DNA of 64,000 nucleotides, from positions 744,001-808,000 of the forward strand of contig NZ_JAIUDA010000001.1 in NCBI RefSeq assembly GCF_020179835.1. Reading direction: 5' to 3'. The translations under genes and the position numbers were made by a program. Position 1 is the stretch's first letter. The number at the start of each line of letters is the position of its first letter. A model generated the notes under the pieces. The model did not search any database. It had not been told where the DNA came from and saw only the letters and a program-made list of their open reading frames with translations. Of the stretch, positions 16,581 through 25,366 are shown piece by piece. This DNA comes from Pantoea sp. alder81. GTDB lineage: Bacteria > Pseudomonadota > Gammaproteobacteria > Enterobacterales > Enterobacteriaceae.

Positions 16581-16820
16581 TTAACAGGAGAGTAATTTCT
16601 TGAATATATTTGCATAGTGTTGTTTTGCAGATGCCTCTTCGCAGACGTCAAGTTGTTTCAATAACTCAAAGCAAAGCGTTTTTCTGCTCAACGTTTTACC
16701 TGAGCTTAAAATTTCGGCCACGAGTTTTCCCAGCGCTTCCTCTTCAGAAATTTCTGAACGATTTTCTGCTTCATCCTCGGTAAAAGGCTTTTGTGGGTCT
16801 GCTGCATCATTGGTGCACAT
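16581..16820 (-). CDS. ycgZ: YcgZ-family small regulatory protein
   Basis: A 79-residue protein. LGKLVAEILSSGKTLSRKTLC followed by AKQHYANIFKKLL closely follows E. coli YcgZ (LGEIVTEILKDGRNLSRKSLC, KHYNALIGLLF). YcgZ is a two-component connector-type small protein acting with YmgA and AriR in Rcs-dependent biofilm and cold responses. The N-terminus is acidic (DEAENRSEISEEEAL). ATG 16820 has AGGGAA 9 nt upstream; the longer frame to 16871 lacks a ribosome site. The 22-bp inverted repeat at 16940 lies about 120 bp upstream. Confidence 0.78.
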   Translation of the reverse strand: MCTNDAADPQKPFTEDEAENRSEISEEEALGKLVAEILSSGKTLSRKTLCFELLKQLDVCEEASAKQHYANIFKKLLSC

Positions 16821-16939
16821 ATTAATTTCCCTAAGGCTAATCGCAAAAGTTAAAAACATCGGGCTGCGCATGTCTTGCCATTTACGGCTCGCTTAAGCCT
16901 GTTCGACAACAATCCATCAGGGTGAATAACCCGGCTTAA

Positions 16940-16961
16940 TTAGGAAATGCATATTTCCTAA
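16940..16961. promoter_or_regulatory. Inverted repeat TTAGGAAAT-N4-ATTTCCTAA
   Basis: Perfect 9-bp arms lie between the tetR stop (16975, minus) and the ycgZ-like start. It could be a weak terminator for tetR or an operator upstream of ycgZ. It lacks a T tract. Confidence 0.4.
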
Positions 16962-16974
16962 TAGGGCAAATGAA

Positions 16975-17592
16975 TTAATCCAAAACCTTCATGACCATAC
17001 TAATGGTTTTTTTTCCGTTAGTCACATCTTGTACTTTACCCACCACGCGCATGCCAAATGCCACGCACAATAGTAGACCTGCTGCTGTTTCAGCATCGAC
17101 ATGAGATGAAATAGAGCCATCTTTTTGGCCATCCGCGACAAGCGAAATGAGAAAATTTTGGTTGCGCATCACGGCTTGCCGAACAAGCTCGGACAACTCT
17201 TCATCGAGCGTCTGAAGTTCAACGGTGCTTCCGACCACCAGGCATCCTCTGCGGCCTTCAATCTCAACAGCGGAATCCAGATAGAACTGGAGCAACTCTT
17301 CGATGCGCGCTCTGCCATTCGGAAAATGCTGCAGGCGTTGACGCAAGTCCGCATTGCGTATGGCAATGTAGCGTTCAAAAACGCGCAGAAACAGCGTACG
17401 TTTATCGATAAAAGCCTTGTATATGCTTCCCGCTGTCAGGCCCATGGCTTCGCCAAGGTCAGCGATGGATGATGCGTGGTATCCTTTTTTCCGGAAGACA
17501 ATCATTGCCTTATCCAGGACTTCATCCATGACAAAGACTCTTGGCCTGCCACGCTCGCGTGTCACTTTTGTGGTTTGAATATCTGATGCCAT
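16975..17592 (-). CDS. TetR/AcrR-family transcriptional regulator
   Basis: A 205-residue regulator. The N-terminal helix-turn-helix is clear: GRPRVFVMDEVLDKAMIVFRKKGYHASSIADLGEAMGLTAGSIYKAF. The C-terminal part is a ligand-binding bundle with ERYIAIRNADLRQRLQ and GRRGCLVVGSTVEL, the latter common in TetR proteins with a TetR_C_16-like domain. It is divergent from the oxidoreductase at 17777 across about 180 bp. That region contains AACGCC/GGCGTT arms at 17637-17663, which may be its operator. Its target is probably the oxidoreductase-AraC pair. Confidence 0.88.
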   Translation of the reverse strand: MASDIQTTKVTRERGRPRVFVMDEVLDKAMIVFRKKGYHASSIADLGEAMGLTAGSIYKAFIDKRTLFLRVFERYIAIRNADLRQRLQHFPNGRARIEELLQFYLDSAVEIEGRRGCLVVGSTVELQTLDEELSELVRQAVMRNQNFLISLVADGQKDGSISSHVDAETAAGLLLCVAFGMRVVGKVQDVTNGKKTISMVMKVLD

Positions 17593-17776
17593 AAGTAATG
17601 ATTTATAGTGTGAATATTTCCAATTGATTATAAGTGAACGCCTAAAAATAATCGAATGGCGTTTGTGAGCGTCCTGGAGACGTGAAACATATTTTTCCCC
17701 GCACCTCTCGCCTGGCTGTCAGCAGGAATTTCTGTCAGTCTGGCGGTTTTGTCTGCAAGCACATAAGGGAGTGAAG

Positions 17777-18640
17777 ATGAGTCAGCAACCGGTTGTCGCG
17801 GTATTAGGTTTAGGCGCAATGGGGCATGCATTTGCCGCCAACTTACTGAAAAAAGGATTCGTGGTGCGTGGCTGGAACCGCACACGTGCGAAGGGTGAAG
17901 ATCTGCTGGATGCCGGTTTGCAACTGGCTGACAGCGCAGCGCAGGCCGTTGAAGGCGCAGACGTGGTGATCGCCATGCTCTCTGACGGCGACACCACGCG
18001 CCAGACATTGGCTGACGCGAGCGATGTATTAAAGCAGGGCGCGACCGTCTGCCAGATGGGCACCATTGGCGTGGAGGCGACTGATGCACTGATTGCTGAA
18101 TTGCAGCACTCACGTCCGGATGTGCTCTTTATTGATGCCCCGGTATCCGGCACCAAAACGCCTGCCGAAAACGCTCAAATCCTGGTGATGGCCAGCGGCG
18201 ATCAAAGCAAAGCGCAGGCAGCAGAGCAGGTGTTTGCTGCGATTGGTAAAGGCACACAGTGGCTGGGTGAAGCGGGCGCCAGTTCGCGCATGAAGCTGGT
18301 GGTAAACAGCTGGCTGATTGGCCTGATGCAAAGTCTGGCCGAGAGTACACGCCTGGCGGAGCAGTTTGGATTCAGTACCGACGATCTGTGGAAAGTGCTG
18401 GAGGGCGGACCGCTGGCGGCACCTTACGCCAAAATGAAGCTCGGCATGATGGCCAGTGGCGATTACACCCCGCAGATGCATCTGATTTGGGCGCTCAAAG
18501 ACGCCAGGCTGGCGCTGGATGCAGCTGGAGAGACCAAACTGCCCGCGCTGGAGAATATCGTCGATGTGTGGCAGCAGGCGGTGGATGCCGGTTACGGCGA
18601 GCAAGACCTGGCGGCGGTCTACCAGTACCTGAAACGTTAA
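17777..18640 (+). CDS. NAD(P)-dependent oxidoreductase, beta-hydroxyacid dehydrogenase family
   Basis: A 287-residue enzyme of the 6-phosphogluconate/3-hydroxyisobutyrate dehydrogenase superfamily. The N-terminal Rossmann motif VLGLGAMGHAFAANLLKKGF binds NAD(P) and is followed by WNRTRAK. The substrate motif is DAPVSGTKTPAENAQIL. The catalytic Lys lies in SSRMKLVVNSWL, followed by the helical dimerisation domain. It would oxidise or reduce a short beta-hydroxyacid or succinic semialdehyde-like substrate. ATG 17777 was preferred over GTG 17771 because AAGGGAG precedes it at normal spacing. The AraC gene begins directly after the stop, so they form an operon. Confidence 0.87.
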   Translation: MSQQPVVAVLGLGAMGHAFAANLLKKGFVVRGWNRTRAKGEDLLDAGLQLADSAAQAVEGADVVIAMLSDGDTTRQTLADASDVLKQGATVCQMGTIGVEATDALIAELQHSRPDVLFIDAPVSGTKTPAENAQILVMASGDQSKAQAAEQVFAAIGKGTQWLGEAGASSRMKLVVNSWLIGLMQSLAESTRLAEQFGFSTDDLWKVLEGGPLAAPYAKMKLGMMASGDYTPQMHLIWALKDARLALDAAGETKLPALENIVDVWQQAVDAGYGEQDLAAVYQYLKR

Positions 18641-19423
18641 ATGAGTCCACGGCTCAACTTCGATTTTACCCATCGCCCGCTGGTGCCATATGCGCACGAT
18701 TATGCGCATGGTGAGGCGGAGTCGTGGCATCACCATGATTGCGCGCAGTTGATCCATACCTTAAGCGGCGTGGTGAAAGTCGAGACCCGGCAGGGAAGCT
18801 GGATTGTGCCGCCAAGTCGTGGCGTCTGGTTACCGGCGGGTACCGGGCACGCGCTGCATATTGTGGGATCGGTGGCGGCACGCACACTGTTTGTCGATCC
18901 GCTGGCGCGAGCCGATCTGCCTGCCAGCTGTCAGGTAGTGCAGATTTCCCCGCTGCTGCGGGAGCTGATCGTCAGTGCGCTGGCATTGCCGGATCAATAC
19001 GCCTCTGGCAGTCGTGCCGAACGCATCTACGAATTGATTCTCGATGAAATCCGCGTGATGGATGTATTGCCGTTTGGCCTGCCGTGGCCGGAGAGTGAAC
19101 GGCTGCGCGCACTGTGCCAGCAGATCCACCAGCAGCCGGGAGAAAGCTGGACACTCGCGAGAGCGGCCAGCGAACTCTGTGTCGCTGAACGCACGCTGGC
19201 ACGTCATTTCAACCGCGAAACCGGCTTGCAGTTCAGCGACTGGGTGCGCCGCGCGCGCCTCAGCGTGGCGTTGGCACGGCTGGCACAGGGTGAAACGGTG
19301 TTAACGGTGGCGCTCGAACTGGGCTATGACAGCCCGAGCGCCTTCAGTGCGATGTTTCGCCGTGTGCTCGGTGTTACGCCGGCGAATTACTTTCCTGCGG
19401 CAGAAAAGCGTGGGCAGCGTTGA
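18641..19423 (+). CDS. AraC-family regulator with N-terminal cupin
   Basis: A 260-residue regulator. The cupin ligand domain has SWHHHDCAQLIHTLSGVVKV and GVWLPAGTGHAL in the first 80 residues. The C-terminal AraC domain carries LCVAERTLARHFNRETGLQF and LGYDSPSAFSAMFRRVLGVTP. The architecture resembles the NimR/YeaM group, which often controls adjacent transporters or oxidoreductases. It abuts the oxidoreductase stop at 18640. Its last 50 bp overlap the 3' end of leuA on the other strand, a true coding overlap since both C-termini look intact. Confidence 0.87.
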   Translation: MSPRLNFDFTHRPLVPYAHDYAHGEAESWHHHDCAQLIHTLSGVVKVETRQGSWIVPPSRGVWLPAGTGHALHIVGSVAARTLFVDPLARADLPASCQVVQISPLLRELIVSALALPDQYASGSRAERIYELILDEIRVMDVLPFGLPWPESERLRALCQQIHQQPGESWTLARAASELCVAERTLARHFNRETGLQFSDWVRRARLSVALARLAQGETVLTVALELGYDSPSAFSAMFRRVLGVTPANYFPAAEKRGQR

Positions 19424-21059
19424 GCAATGCCTGTAACGAGGCACGTGCTACATCATTATCGATGCCCACGCCCCACGCACGTTCGCCGCGCGCATTGATG
19501 CAGCTGATATAAGTGACGGAGCGGCTGTCACTGCGTTTACCCAACGTATGCTCGTGATAATCCTCAATGCTAATGGCCAGATCATAGCGCTGTCGCAGTG
19601 CCGCGACCGCCGCCGACAGCAATCCATTCCCTTTGCCCTCCAGCGTCAACGGTTTCTCACCATCCTGCACTCGCGCTTTAAAACGCGTTTCACCTTTCTC
19701 ATCGCTGTGGCTTTCCGCTTCAAGTAAGCGACGTGCAGGTTGCGTTAAACCGTAATGCTGGCAGAACAGCTGCCACAACGCGTGATGTGTCATCTCCTGA
19801 CCGTGACCATCCGTTTGCTGCTGCACAATGCGGCTGAAATCCTGCTGCAATCCGCGCGGCAACTGCAGGCCATGGTTCTGTTCCAGCAGCCAGGCGGCAC
19901 CGCCTTTACCCGACTGACTGTTGACGCGAATCACCGCTTCATAGCTGCAACCGATGTCGATAGGGTCGAGCGGCAAATACGGCATTTGCCAGACGGCTTC
20001 CTGACGTTCATTACGCTCGGCAAAGCCTTTGCGAATTGCATCCTGATGCGAACCCGAAAACGCGGTAAACACCAGTTCTCCGGCATACGGATGGCGCGGA
20101 TGAACCGGCAACTGGTTACAGCGGGTTACCACTTCCAGCACCTGCTGGATATCGCTGAAATTGAGTTCCGGGGCCACGCCCTGGGTATACAAATTCAGCG
20201 CCAGCGTCACGATATCGACATTACCGGTGCGCTCGCCATTACCAAACAAGCAGCCTTCAACGCGATCGGCTCCGGCCAGTATCGCCAACTCGGCGCAGGC
20301 CACGCCAGTACCGCGATCGTTATGCGGATGCACGCAAATCGCCACCTGCGATCGATGGCTAAAATGGCGGCAGAAATACTCGATTTGGTCTGCATAGACG
20401 TTCGGGGTATTCACTTCCACTGTGGCGGGCAAGTTGATGATCATCGGGCGCTCTGGACCCGGTTGCCAGATCGCCGCCACCGCTTCACAGATCTCCAGCG
20501 CAAATTCTGGTTCAGTAAAGCAGAACGTTTCTGGCGAATACTGGAAGGTCCAGGCGGTATCGCTTTGTGCTTCACACTGTGCGCGGATTTGCCGTGCCCC
20601 GGCGCAGGCCAGCTCAATGATCTCCGCTTTGCTCTGGCGGAATACGCGTTCGCGGAACAACGGTGCAGTGGCGTTGTACATGTGAATAATCGCCTGCGGT
20701 GCACCACGCAACGCTTCAAAGGTGCGCTCGATCAGGTCGCTACGCGCTTGCGTCAGCACCTGAATCGCCACACCCTGCGGAATATGATGCTGCTCAATTA
20801 GCAGGCGTACAAAGTCGAAATCGGTTTGCGAGGCGGCAGGAAACGCCACTTCAATCTCTTTGAAACCGCAGCGCAGTAATAGCTGCCAGAATTCCAGCTT
20901 GCGTGCGCTGTCCATGGGCGTAGCCAGCGCCTGGTTACCGTCACGCAGATCGGTGGATAGCCAGCGTGGAGCCTGGGTGAGCTGGCGCGAAGGCCACTGA
21001 CGATCGGGTAAATCAATCACCGGGTAGGGACGGTATTTTTCTGCAGGGTGCTTCAGCAT
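19374..21059 (-). CDS. leuA: 2-isopropylmalate synthase, long (LeuA2/actinobacterial-like) form
   Basis: A 561-residue enzyme that condenses acetyl-CoA and 2-oxoisovalerate in the first step of leucine synthesis. The TIM-barrel motifs are STDLRDGNQAL, the metal-binding HPHNDRGTG and GCLFGNGERTGNVD. The C-terminal regulatory domain for leucine feedback is present, with GKGNGLLSAAVAALRQRYDL. At 561 residues it belongs to the longer form typical of actinobacteria and fungi, and is longer than the roughly 523-residue E. coli LeuA. It is monocistronic, not in a leuABCD operon, and no leu leader peptide is seen. GGAGAA precedes the ATG. It may be a paralogue of the usual LeuA. Confidence 0.9.
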   Translation of the reverse strand: MLKHPAEKYRPYPVIDLPDRQWPSRQLTQAPRWLSTDLRDGNQALATPMDSARKLEFWQLLLRCGFKEIEVAFPAASQTDFDFVRLLIEQHHIPQGVAIQVLTQARSDLIERTFEALRGAPQAIIHMYNATAPLFRERVFRQSKAEIIELACAGARQIRAQCEAQSDTAWTFQYSPETFCFTEPEFALEICEAVAAIWQPGPERPMIINLPATVEVNTPNVYADQIEYFCRHFSHRSQVAICVHPHNDRGTGVACAELAILAGADRVEGCLFGNGERTGNVDIVTLALNLYTQGVAPELNFSDIQQVLEVVTRCNQLPVHPRHPYAGELVFTAFSGSHQDAIRKGFAERNERQEAVWQMPYLPLDPIDIGCSYEAVIRVNSQSGKGGAAWLLEQNHGLQLPRGLQQDFSRIVQQQTDGHGQEMTHHALWQLFCQHYGLTQPARRLLEAESHSDEKGETRFKARVQDGEKPLTLEGKGNGLLSAAVAALRQRYDLAISIEDYHEHTLGKRSDSRSVTYISCINARGERAWGVGIDNDVARASLQALLNAAHAFLPQESNSPA

Positions 21060-21371
21060 GAGGTTCTCCTTATGGGTCTGTACTCAGTCTGGACCACATC
21101 GCCGCGTGCTGCTCACGCATAACTGACAACTCGCGTTGCATAACTGACATATCGTTGTGAAGTTGCCGCAGCAGCCGGGCACCACATTCTGTGAACCCTC
21201 TTTAACCTAACCGTTTACAACCCACGCGAGGAAGTGTGGAGGGTGATGAGAATCGACCACCAAAAGCGTTGTACTGCTTATGCGCAGGATGATATTCCTC
21301 AGACGAAATCAGCATCTGGGCTTTTAGCACTGCAGGGTAGTCTGGGGTTTTACACCAGAAGAGAAAACAGA
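21060..21371. promoter_or_regulatory. Intergenic region with direct repeats upstream of leuA
   Basis: This is the promoter region between divergent leuA and the binding-protein gene. GCATAACTGACA occurs twice, at 21117-21128 and 21138-21149, exactly 21 bp (two helical turns) apart and about 60-90 bp upstream of leuA. This spacing suggests adjacent binding of regulator subunits on one DNA face. I looked for a riboswitch before the binding-protein gene and saw none I could support. Confidence 0.45.
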
Positions 21372-22304
21372 ATGAAAAGAACAGCTTTAGCCCTGTTTGT
21401 GATGCTTGCCAGCGGAACCGCCGCGGCGGAAACGGTCACGCTACGTATTGCCGACCAGAAGGGCAATATGCACGCCGAGATGGAAGCGGCGCAGCAACTT
21501 AATCATCTCAATTACAAAATCGAATGGGCGGAGTTCCCGGCAGCGGCACCGCTGGCGGAAGCGCTGAATGCGGGAGCCGTCGATGCGGGTATCATCGGTG
21601 ATGCGCCGCTGCTGTTTTCGCTGGCGGCCGGTTCGCAGGTGAAAGCGGTGGCGGTGAGTAAATCCGTACCCGCAGGCTTAGCGGTATTGGTGAGCCCGGA
21701 TTCAGCGATCAAAACCGTGGCCGATCTGAAAGGCAAAAATATTGCCACCGGGCGGGGCTCTATCGGTCATTTTGAAGCGCTGAAAGCACTGGAAAAGGCC
21801 GGTTTAACGGATAAAGACGTCAACTTCCGTTTCCTGACGCCCGCCGATGCACGCATCGCATTAGCCAACGGTTCGGTAGATGCCTGGTCAACCTGGGATC
21901 CTTATACCGCGCTGGCGGAAGTCACCCATACAGGCCGCGTATTAATCAACGGCGTGGGTCTTTCTAGCGGTAACAGTTTCCTGGCGGCGACCGATGCGGC
22001 CCTCAACGATGAGGCCAAACGCGCGGCGCTGCAGGATTACGTCAACCGTCTGGCGGCAGCGGATCGCTGGGCCAATAGCCACGTTGATGAATACTCCACC
22101 ACGCTGGCGAAAATCATCGGTTTTCCCAAAGAAGCGGCGGCAAAGTCCTTTGCACGACGCCAGTCGCACTGGCAAGCCATTGATGACGCCACCATCGCAC
22201 AACAGCAGGACACCGCCGATTTTTATCAAAAATATGGGTTGATCAAGCAGCATCTCGACGTTAAATCCACTTTCTATCATGGCTTAAAGGTTGCACAGAA
22301 CTAA
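21372..22304 (+). CDS. ABC transporter periplasmic binding protein, SsuA/aliphatic sulfonate-like
   Basis: A 310-residue secreted protein. The signal peptide MKRTALALFVMLASGTAAAE is followed by VTLRIADQKGNMHAEMEAA, EWAEFPAAAPLAEALNAGAVDAG and SVDAWSTWDPY, all typical of the SsuA/TauA/NMT1 group of sulfonate, taurine or nitrate-type binding proteins. No permease or ATPase gene is adjacent, so it is an orphan or works with components elsewhere. ATG 21372 was chosen because it begins the signal peptide; the frame extends back to 21234 without one. The ligand is unknown. Confidence 0.8.
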   Translation: MKRTALALFVMLASGTAAAETVTLRIADQKGNMHAEMEAAQQLNHLNYKIEWAEFPAAAPLAEALNAGAVDAGIIGDAPLLFSLAAGSQVKAVAVSKSVPAGLAVLVSPDSAIKTVADLKGKNIATGRGSIGHFEALKALEKAGLTDKDVNFRFLTPADARIALANGSVDAWSTWDPYTALAEVTHTGRVLINGVGLSSGNSFLAATDAALNDEAKRAALQDYVNRLAAADRWANSHVDEYSTTLAKIIGFPKEAAAKSFARRQSHWQAIDDATIAQQQDTADFYQKYGLIKQHLDVKSTFYHGLKVAQN

Positions 22305-22383
22305 CGCTTTGTGCCCCTTTGTTTGGTGAATCAGCAGGGCGCGCGTAGCATAGCGCCCATGTTGTCTCGCTGTGTAACTCCCT

Positions 22384-23409
22384 ATGTTATTTAAAACCTT
22401 TGATGGCCATAACGACCTGCTGCTCAACCTGTGGCTGCATCATCGTGACGATCCCGCTGACGCCTTTTTTTCCGGTATAGAGAAAGGGCATCTGGATTTT
22501 CCGCGTATGCAGCAAGGCGGATTTGCTGGCGGGCTATTTGCGCTCTTTGTCCCGCCGCAGCGTTACATCAACGAAGTGGCAGCACAACGTGCAAATGAGC
22601 CGTGGCAGCCGCTGGAAATTCTCAGGCAGCAACTCGATATCCTGAAAACGCTGGTGGCACAGTCCGCCGGGCGCGCGCGTTTGTGTCTGACCGCCGCGGA
22701 TATCGCTGCCTGCCGCCAGGAAGGTGTGCTTGCGATGGTGGCGCATATCGAAGGGGCCGATGGATTCGATGCTGATGGCGAAGACCTGCATGCCTTTTAT
22801 CAGGCCGGCGTGCGCAGCATCGGTCCCTTCTGGAACCTGCCTAACCGCTTCGGTGAGGGGGTAAACGGTGCTTTCCCGCATTCACCCGATACCGGGCCAG
22901 GCCTGACTGCTGCAGGAGAGCAGCTGATCGCTGCTGCCAATCGGCATCGCATGATGATCGACGTGTCACACATGAATGAGAAAGCGTTTTGGGATACCGC
23001 TCGGCTCTCAAACGCACCGCTGGTGGCCAGCCACTCCAACGCACACGTGCTCTGCGCCCAGCCGCGCAACCTCACTGACGATCAACTGCGTGCCATTCGC
23101 GATAGCGGCGGTGTGGTGGGTATTAATTTTGGTAACGCTTTCTTACGGCCAGATGGCAAACGCGATACTGATACGCCATTGATCGAAATTGTTAAACATC
23201 TGGATCATTTAGTTGAAATAATGGGGACAGAAAACGTAGCATTTGGTTCGGATTTTGACGGCATCAGTGTGCCAGATGAATTGAAAGATGTGTCTGGGCT
23301 GCCGCGTCTGTATGCACTGCTCAACTCGCTCGACTATGATCATACCGTGATTGAGCAGTTTGCCTGGGGTAACTGGCAGCGTGTCCTGCAACAGATTTGG
23401 CAGGATTAG
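22384..23409 (+). CDS. Membrane dipeptidase (peptidase M19 family)
   Basis: A 341-residue zinc dipeptidase of the renal dipeptidase family. Visible metal-site segments are DGHNDLL near the N-terminus (HxD), AHIEGADGF (bridging Glu), DVSHMNEKAFWD, ASHSNAH and the Asp of FGSDFDG. It would hydrolyse dipeptides, often with a D-residue. It starts 79 nt after the binding-protein gene and ends 150 nt before pqqA. Peptidases flank pqq operons in several bacteria. A role in trimming the PqqA-derived peptide is possible but unproven; dipeptide salvage is equally plausible. Confidence 0.85.
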   Translation: MLFKTFDGHNDLLLNLWLHHRDDPADAFFSGIEKGHLDFPRMQQGGFAGGLFALFVPPQRYINEVAAQRANEPWQPLEILRQQLDILKTLVAQSAGRARLCLTAADIAACRQEGVLAMVAHIEGADGFDADGEDLHAFYQAGVRSIGPFWNLPNRFGEGVNGAFPHSPDTGPGLTAAGEQLIAAANRHRMMIDVSHMNEKAFWDTARLSNAPLVASHSNAHVLCAQPRNLTDDQLRAIRDSGGVVGINFGNAFLRPDGKRDTDTPLIEIVKHLDHLVEIMGTENVAFGSDFDGISVPDELKDVSGLPRLYALLNSLDYDHTVIEQFAWGNWQRVLQQIWQD

Positions 23410-23559
23410 CACAATTCCCTTACCTAATCGGGGTTGATCTGACCGTTACATTGGCGCAACATCAGCCCGCGTCGTGCCTTGTTACCAGAAAATTCGTTTA
23501 CTGGTGCAAGCATTTCCAGCAGAGCCTGCTCTGCGTTATTTGATTTGAGGATGAAAGTT

Positions 23560-23631
23560 ATGTGGAAAAAACCTGAATTTGTTGACCTGCGTCTGGGCCT
23601 GGAAGTGACTCTGTACATCTCCAACCGCTAA
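23560..23631 (+). CDS. pqqA: PqqA, PQQ precursor peptide
   Basis: A 23-residue ribosomal peptide precursor of pyrroloquinoline quinone. It begins [16 protein letters not shown] and ends TLYISNR. Glu15 and Tyr19, the two residues whose side chains are cross-linked by PqqE and become PQQ, are present in the EVTLY motif. It is nearly identical to Klebsiella PqqA. ATG 23560 is 10 nt after TTTGAGG; the in-frame ATG 23551 is too close to that site. A GCAGAG/CTCTGC hairpin (23519-23534) lies in the leader. A terminator-like hairpin follows, so pqqA is probably expressed above the rest of the operon. Confidence 0.96.
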   Translation: MWKKPEFVDLRLGLEVTLYISNR

Positions 23632-23638
23632 GACTTTC

Positions 23639-23670
23639 TGCCCGCCGTTCGTGCGGGCATTTTATTTTTC
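23639..23670 (+). terminator. Intercistronic attenuating terminator between pqqA and pqqB
   Basis: TGCCCGC (23639-23645) and GCGGGCA (23653-23659) form a 7-bp stem followed by TTTTATTTTTC. A partial terminator here would explain the need for excess PqqA precursor over the biosynthetic enzymes. Confidence 0.75.
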
Positions 23671-23686
23671 TTTCTGGTCATCTCTC

Positions 23687-24613
23687 ATGTTTATTAAAGT
23701 GCTCGGTTCAGCGGCAGGCGGCGGCTTTCCGCAGTGGAACTGTAACTGCGCCAATTGCAGCGGCCTGCGCAACGGTACGATTCAGGCTCAGGCGCGGACG
23801 CAATCCTCGATCATTGTCAGTGACAACGGCGAAGATTGGGTGCTGTGTAACGCATCGCCGGATATCAGCCAGCAGATCGCCCACACGCCCGCATTGAATA
23901 AAAAAGGGGTGCTGCGCGGCACGGCGATTGGCAGCATCATTCTCACCGACAGTCAGATCGATCACACCACCGGTTTGCTCAGTCTGCGTGAAGGCTGCCC
24001 ACATCAGGTGTGGTGTACGCCCGAGGTCCATGCCGATCTCACCAGCGGTTTCCCGATTTTCACCATGTTGCAGCACTGGAATGGCGGGCTGCAGCATCAT
24101 GGTCTTACGCCACTCGAACCGTTCCGCGTCGATGTGTGCCGTAACCTGCAGTTCACCGCGATCCCGATTCTCAGCAATGCGCCACCGTATTCGCCTTATC
24201 GCGATCGCCCGTTGCCGGGTCATAACGTCGCGTTATTTATTGAAAATACCGCCAATGGCCAGACGCTGCTGTATGCGCCAGGTCTGGGTGAACCCGATGC
24301 CGTGATCATGCCGTGGCTGGAAAAAGCCGATTGCCTGTTGATTGACGGCACCGTCTGGCAGGACGACGAACTGTTGGCGACGGGTGTCGGTAAAAACACC
24401 GGCAAAGCCATGGGCCATCTGGCGCTGGCAGAAGAGCACGGCCTGATGGCGCTGCTGGCTGCGCTACCCGCGCAACGAAAAATTTTGATTCACATTAACA
24501 ACACCAATCCGATTCTCAACGAGCAGTCGCCGCAGCGTCAGTATCTGGCGCAGCAGGGCATTGAAGTGAGCTGGGACGGGATGGCGATTCATCTGCAGGA
24601 GAGTGCATCGTGA
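23687..24613 (+). CDS. pqqB: PqqB, PQQ biosynthesis metallohydrolase-fold protein
   Basis: A 308-residue metallo-beta-lactamase-fold protein. It has the N-terminal signature [20 protein letters not shown] plus CSGLRNG, and [21 protein letters not shown] in place of the canonical HxHxDH. PqqB is proposed to hydroxylate the tyrosine of the cross-linked Glu-Tyr dipeptide intermediate; older work proposed transport. The frame is open to 23651, but ATG 23687 matches the family N-terminus. The stop overlaps the GTG start of pqqC (GTGA). Second gene of pqqABCDEF. Confidence 0.95.
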   Translation: MFIKVLGSAAGGGFPQWNCNCANCSGLRNGTIQAQARTQSSIIVSDNGEDWVLCNASPDISQQIAHTPALNKKGVLRGTAIGSIILTDSQIDHTTGLLSLREGCPHQVWCTPEVHADLTSGFPIFTMLQHWNGGLQHHGLTPLEPFRVDVCRNLQFTAIPILSNAPPYSPYRDRPLPGHNVALFIENTANGQTLLYAPGLGEPDAVIMPWLEKADCLLIDGTVWQDDELLATGVGKNTGKAMGHLALAEEHGLMALLAALPAQRKILIHINNTNPILNEQSPQRQYLAQQGIEVSWDGMAIHLQESAS

Positions 24614-25365
24614 TTATTACCGAAGCCTTATCGCCGCAAGAGTTCGAGCAGGCGCTGCGTGCCAAAGGCGCGTTTTACCATATTCATCATCCGTACCATA
24701 TCGCGATGCATAATGGCGACGCGACCCGTGAACAGATTCAGGGCTGGGTCGCGAACCGTTTTTACTATCAGACCAATATCCCGCTGAAAGATGCGGCGAT
24801 CATGTCTAACTGCCCGGATCCGGCGACGCGTCGCAAATGGGTGCAACGCATTCTCGACCATGATGGCAGCAACGGACAGGAAGGCGGTATCGAAGCCTGG
24901 CTACAATTGGGTGAAGCGGTGGGATTGGATCGTGAAGTCCTGCTGTCAGAAAAACTGGTGCTGCCAGGTGTGCGTTTTGCCGTGGATGCCTACGTTAACT
25001 TTGCCCGTCGTGCCAACTGGCAGGAAGCGGCCTGTAGCTCGCTAACCGAGCTGTTCGCGCCGCAAATCCACCAGTCGCGCCTTGACAGCTGGCCGCAGCA
25101 CTATCCGTGGATCAAAGAAGAAGGGTACTTCTACTTCCGCAGCCGTCTGAGCCAGGCGAATCGCGATGTGGAACACGGCCTGGCACTGGCACTGGAGGTG
25201 TTTACCACCGCCGAGCAGCAGAACCGTATGCTGGAAATCCTGCAGTTCAAACTCGACATTCTCTGGACGCTGCTGGATGCGATGACCATGGCGTATGCGC
25301 TTCAACGTCCGCCTTACCACACCGTCACCGATCAGGTGTCATGGCACAGTACAAGACTGGTATAA
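24610..25365 (+). CDS. pqqC: PqqC, pyrroloquinoline-quinone synthase
   Basis: A 251-residue cofactorless oxidase that performs the final ring closure and eight-electron oxidation to PQQ. Family motifs include [38 protein letters not shown] and [19 protein letters not shown]. Further motifs are [19 protein letters not shown] and [20 protein letters not shown]. The start is GTG 24610, which overlaps the pqqB stop by 4 nt and matches Klebsiella PqqC from its first residue. Cytoplasmic dimer. Very high confidence. Confidence 0.97.
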   Translation: MIITEALSPQEFEQALRAKGAFYHIHHPYHIAMHNGDATREQIQGWVANRFYYQTNIPLKDAAIMSNCPDPATRRKWVQRILDHDGSNGQEGGIEAWLQLGEAVGLDREVLLSEKLVLPGVRFAVDAYVNFARRANWQEAACSSLTELFAPQIHQSRLDSWPQHYPWIKEEGYFYFRSRLSQANRDVEHGLALALEVFTTAEQQNRMLEILQFKLDILWTLLDAMTMAYALQRPPYHTVTDQVSWHSTRLV

Positions 25366-25366
25366 G

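Noticed and set aside
17637-17663. AACGCC/GGCGTT inverted repeat between tetR and the oxidoreductase
   Set aside because: Arms of only six bases with a 15-bp spacer are too weak for a separate operator claim; it is mentioned only as a possibility.
19755-20801. 348-codon open frame opposite leuA
   Set aside because: Antisense shadow of a conserved enzyme; no recognisable protein features.
21160-21371. Possible riboswitch in the leader of the SsuA-like gene
   Set aside because: I looked for SAM, TPP, cobalamin and guanidine aptamer cores and could not match conserved elements.
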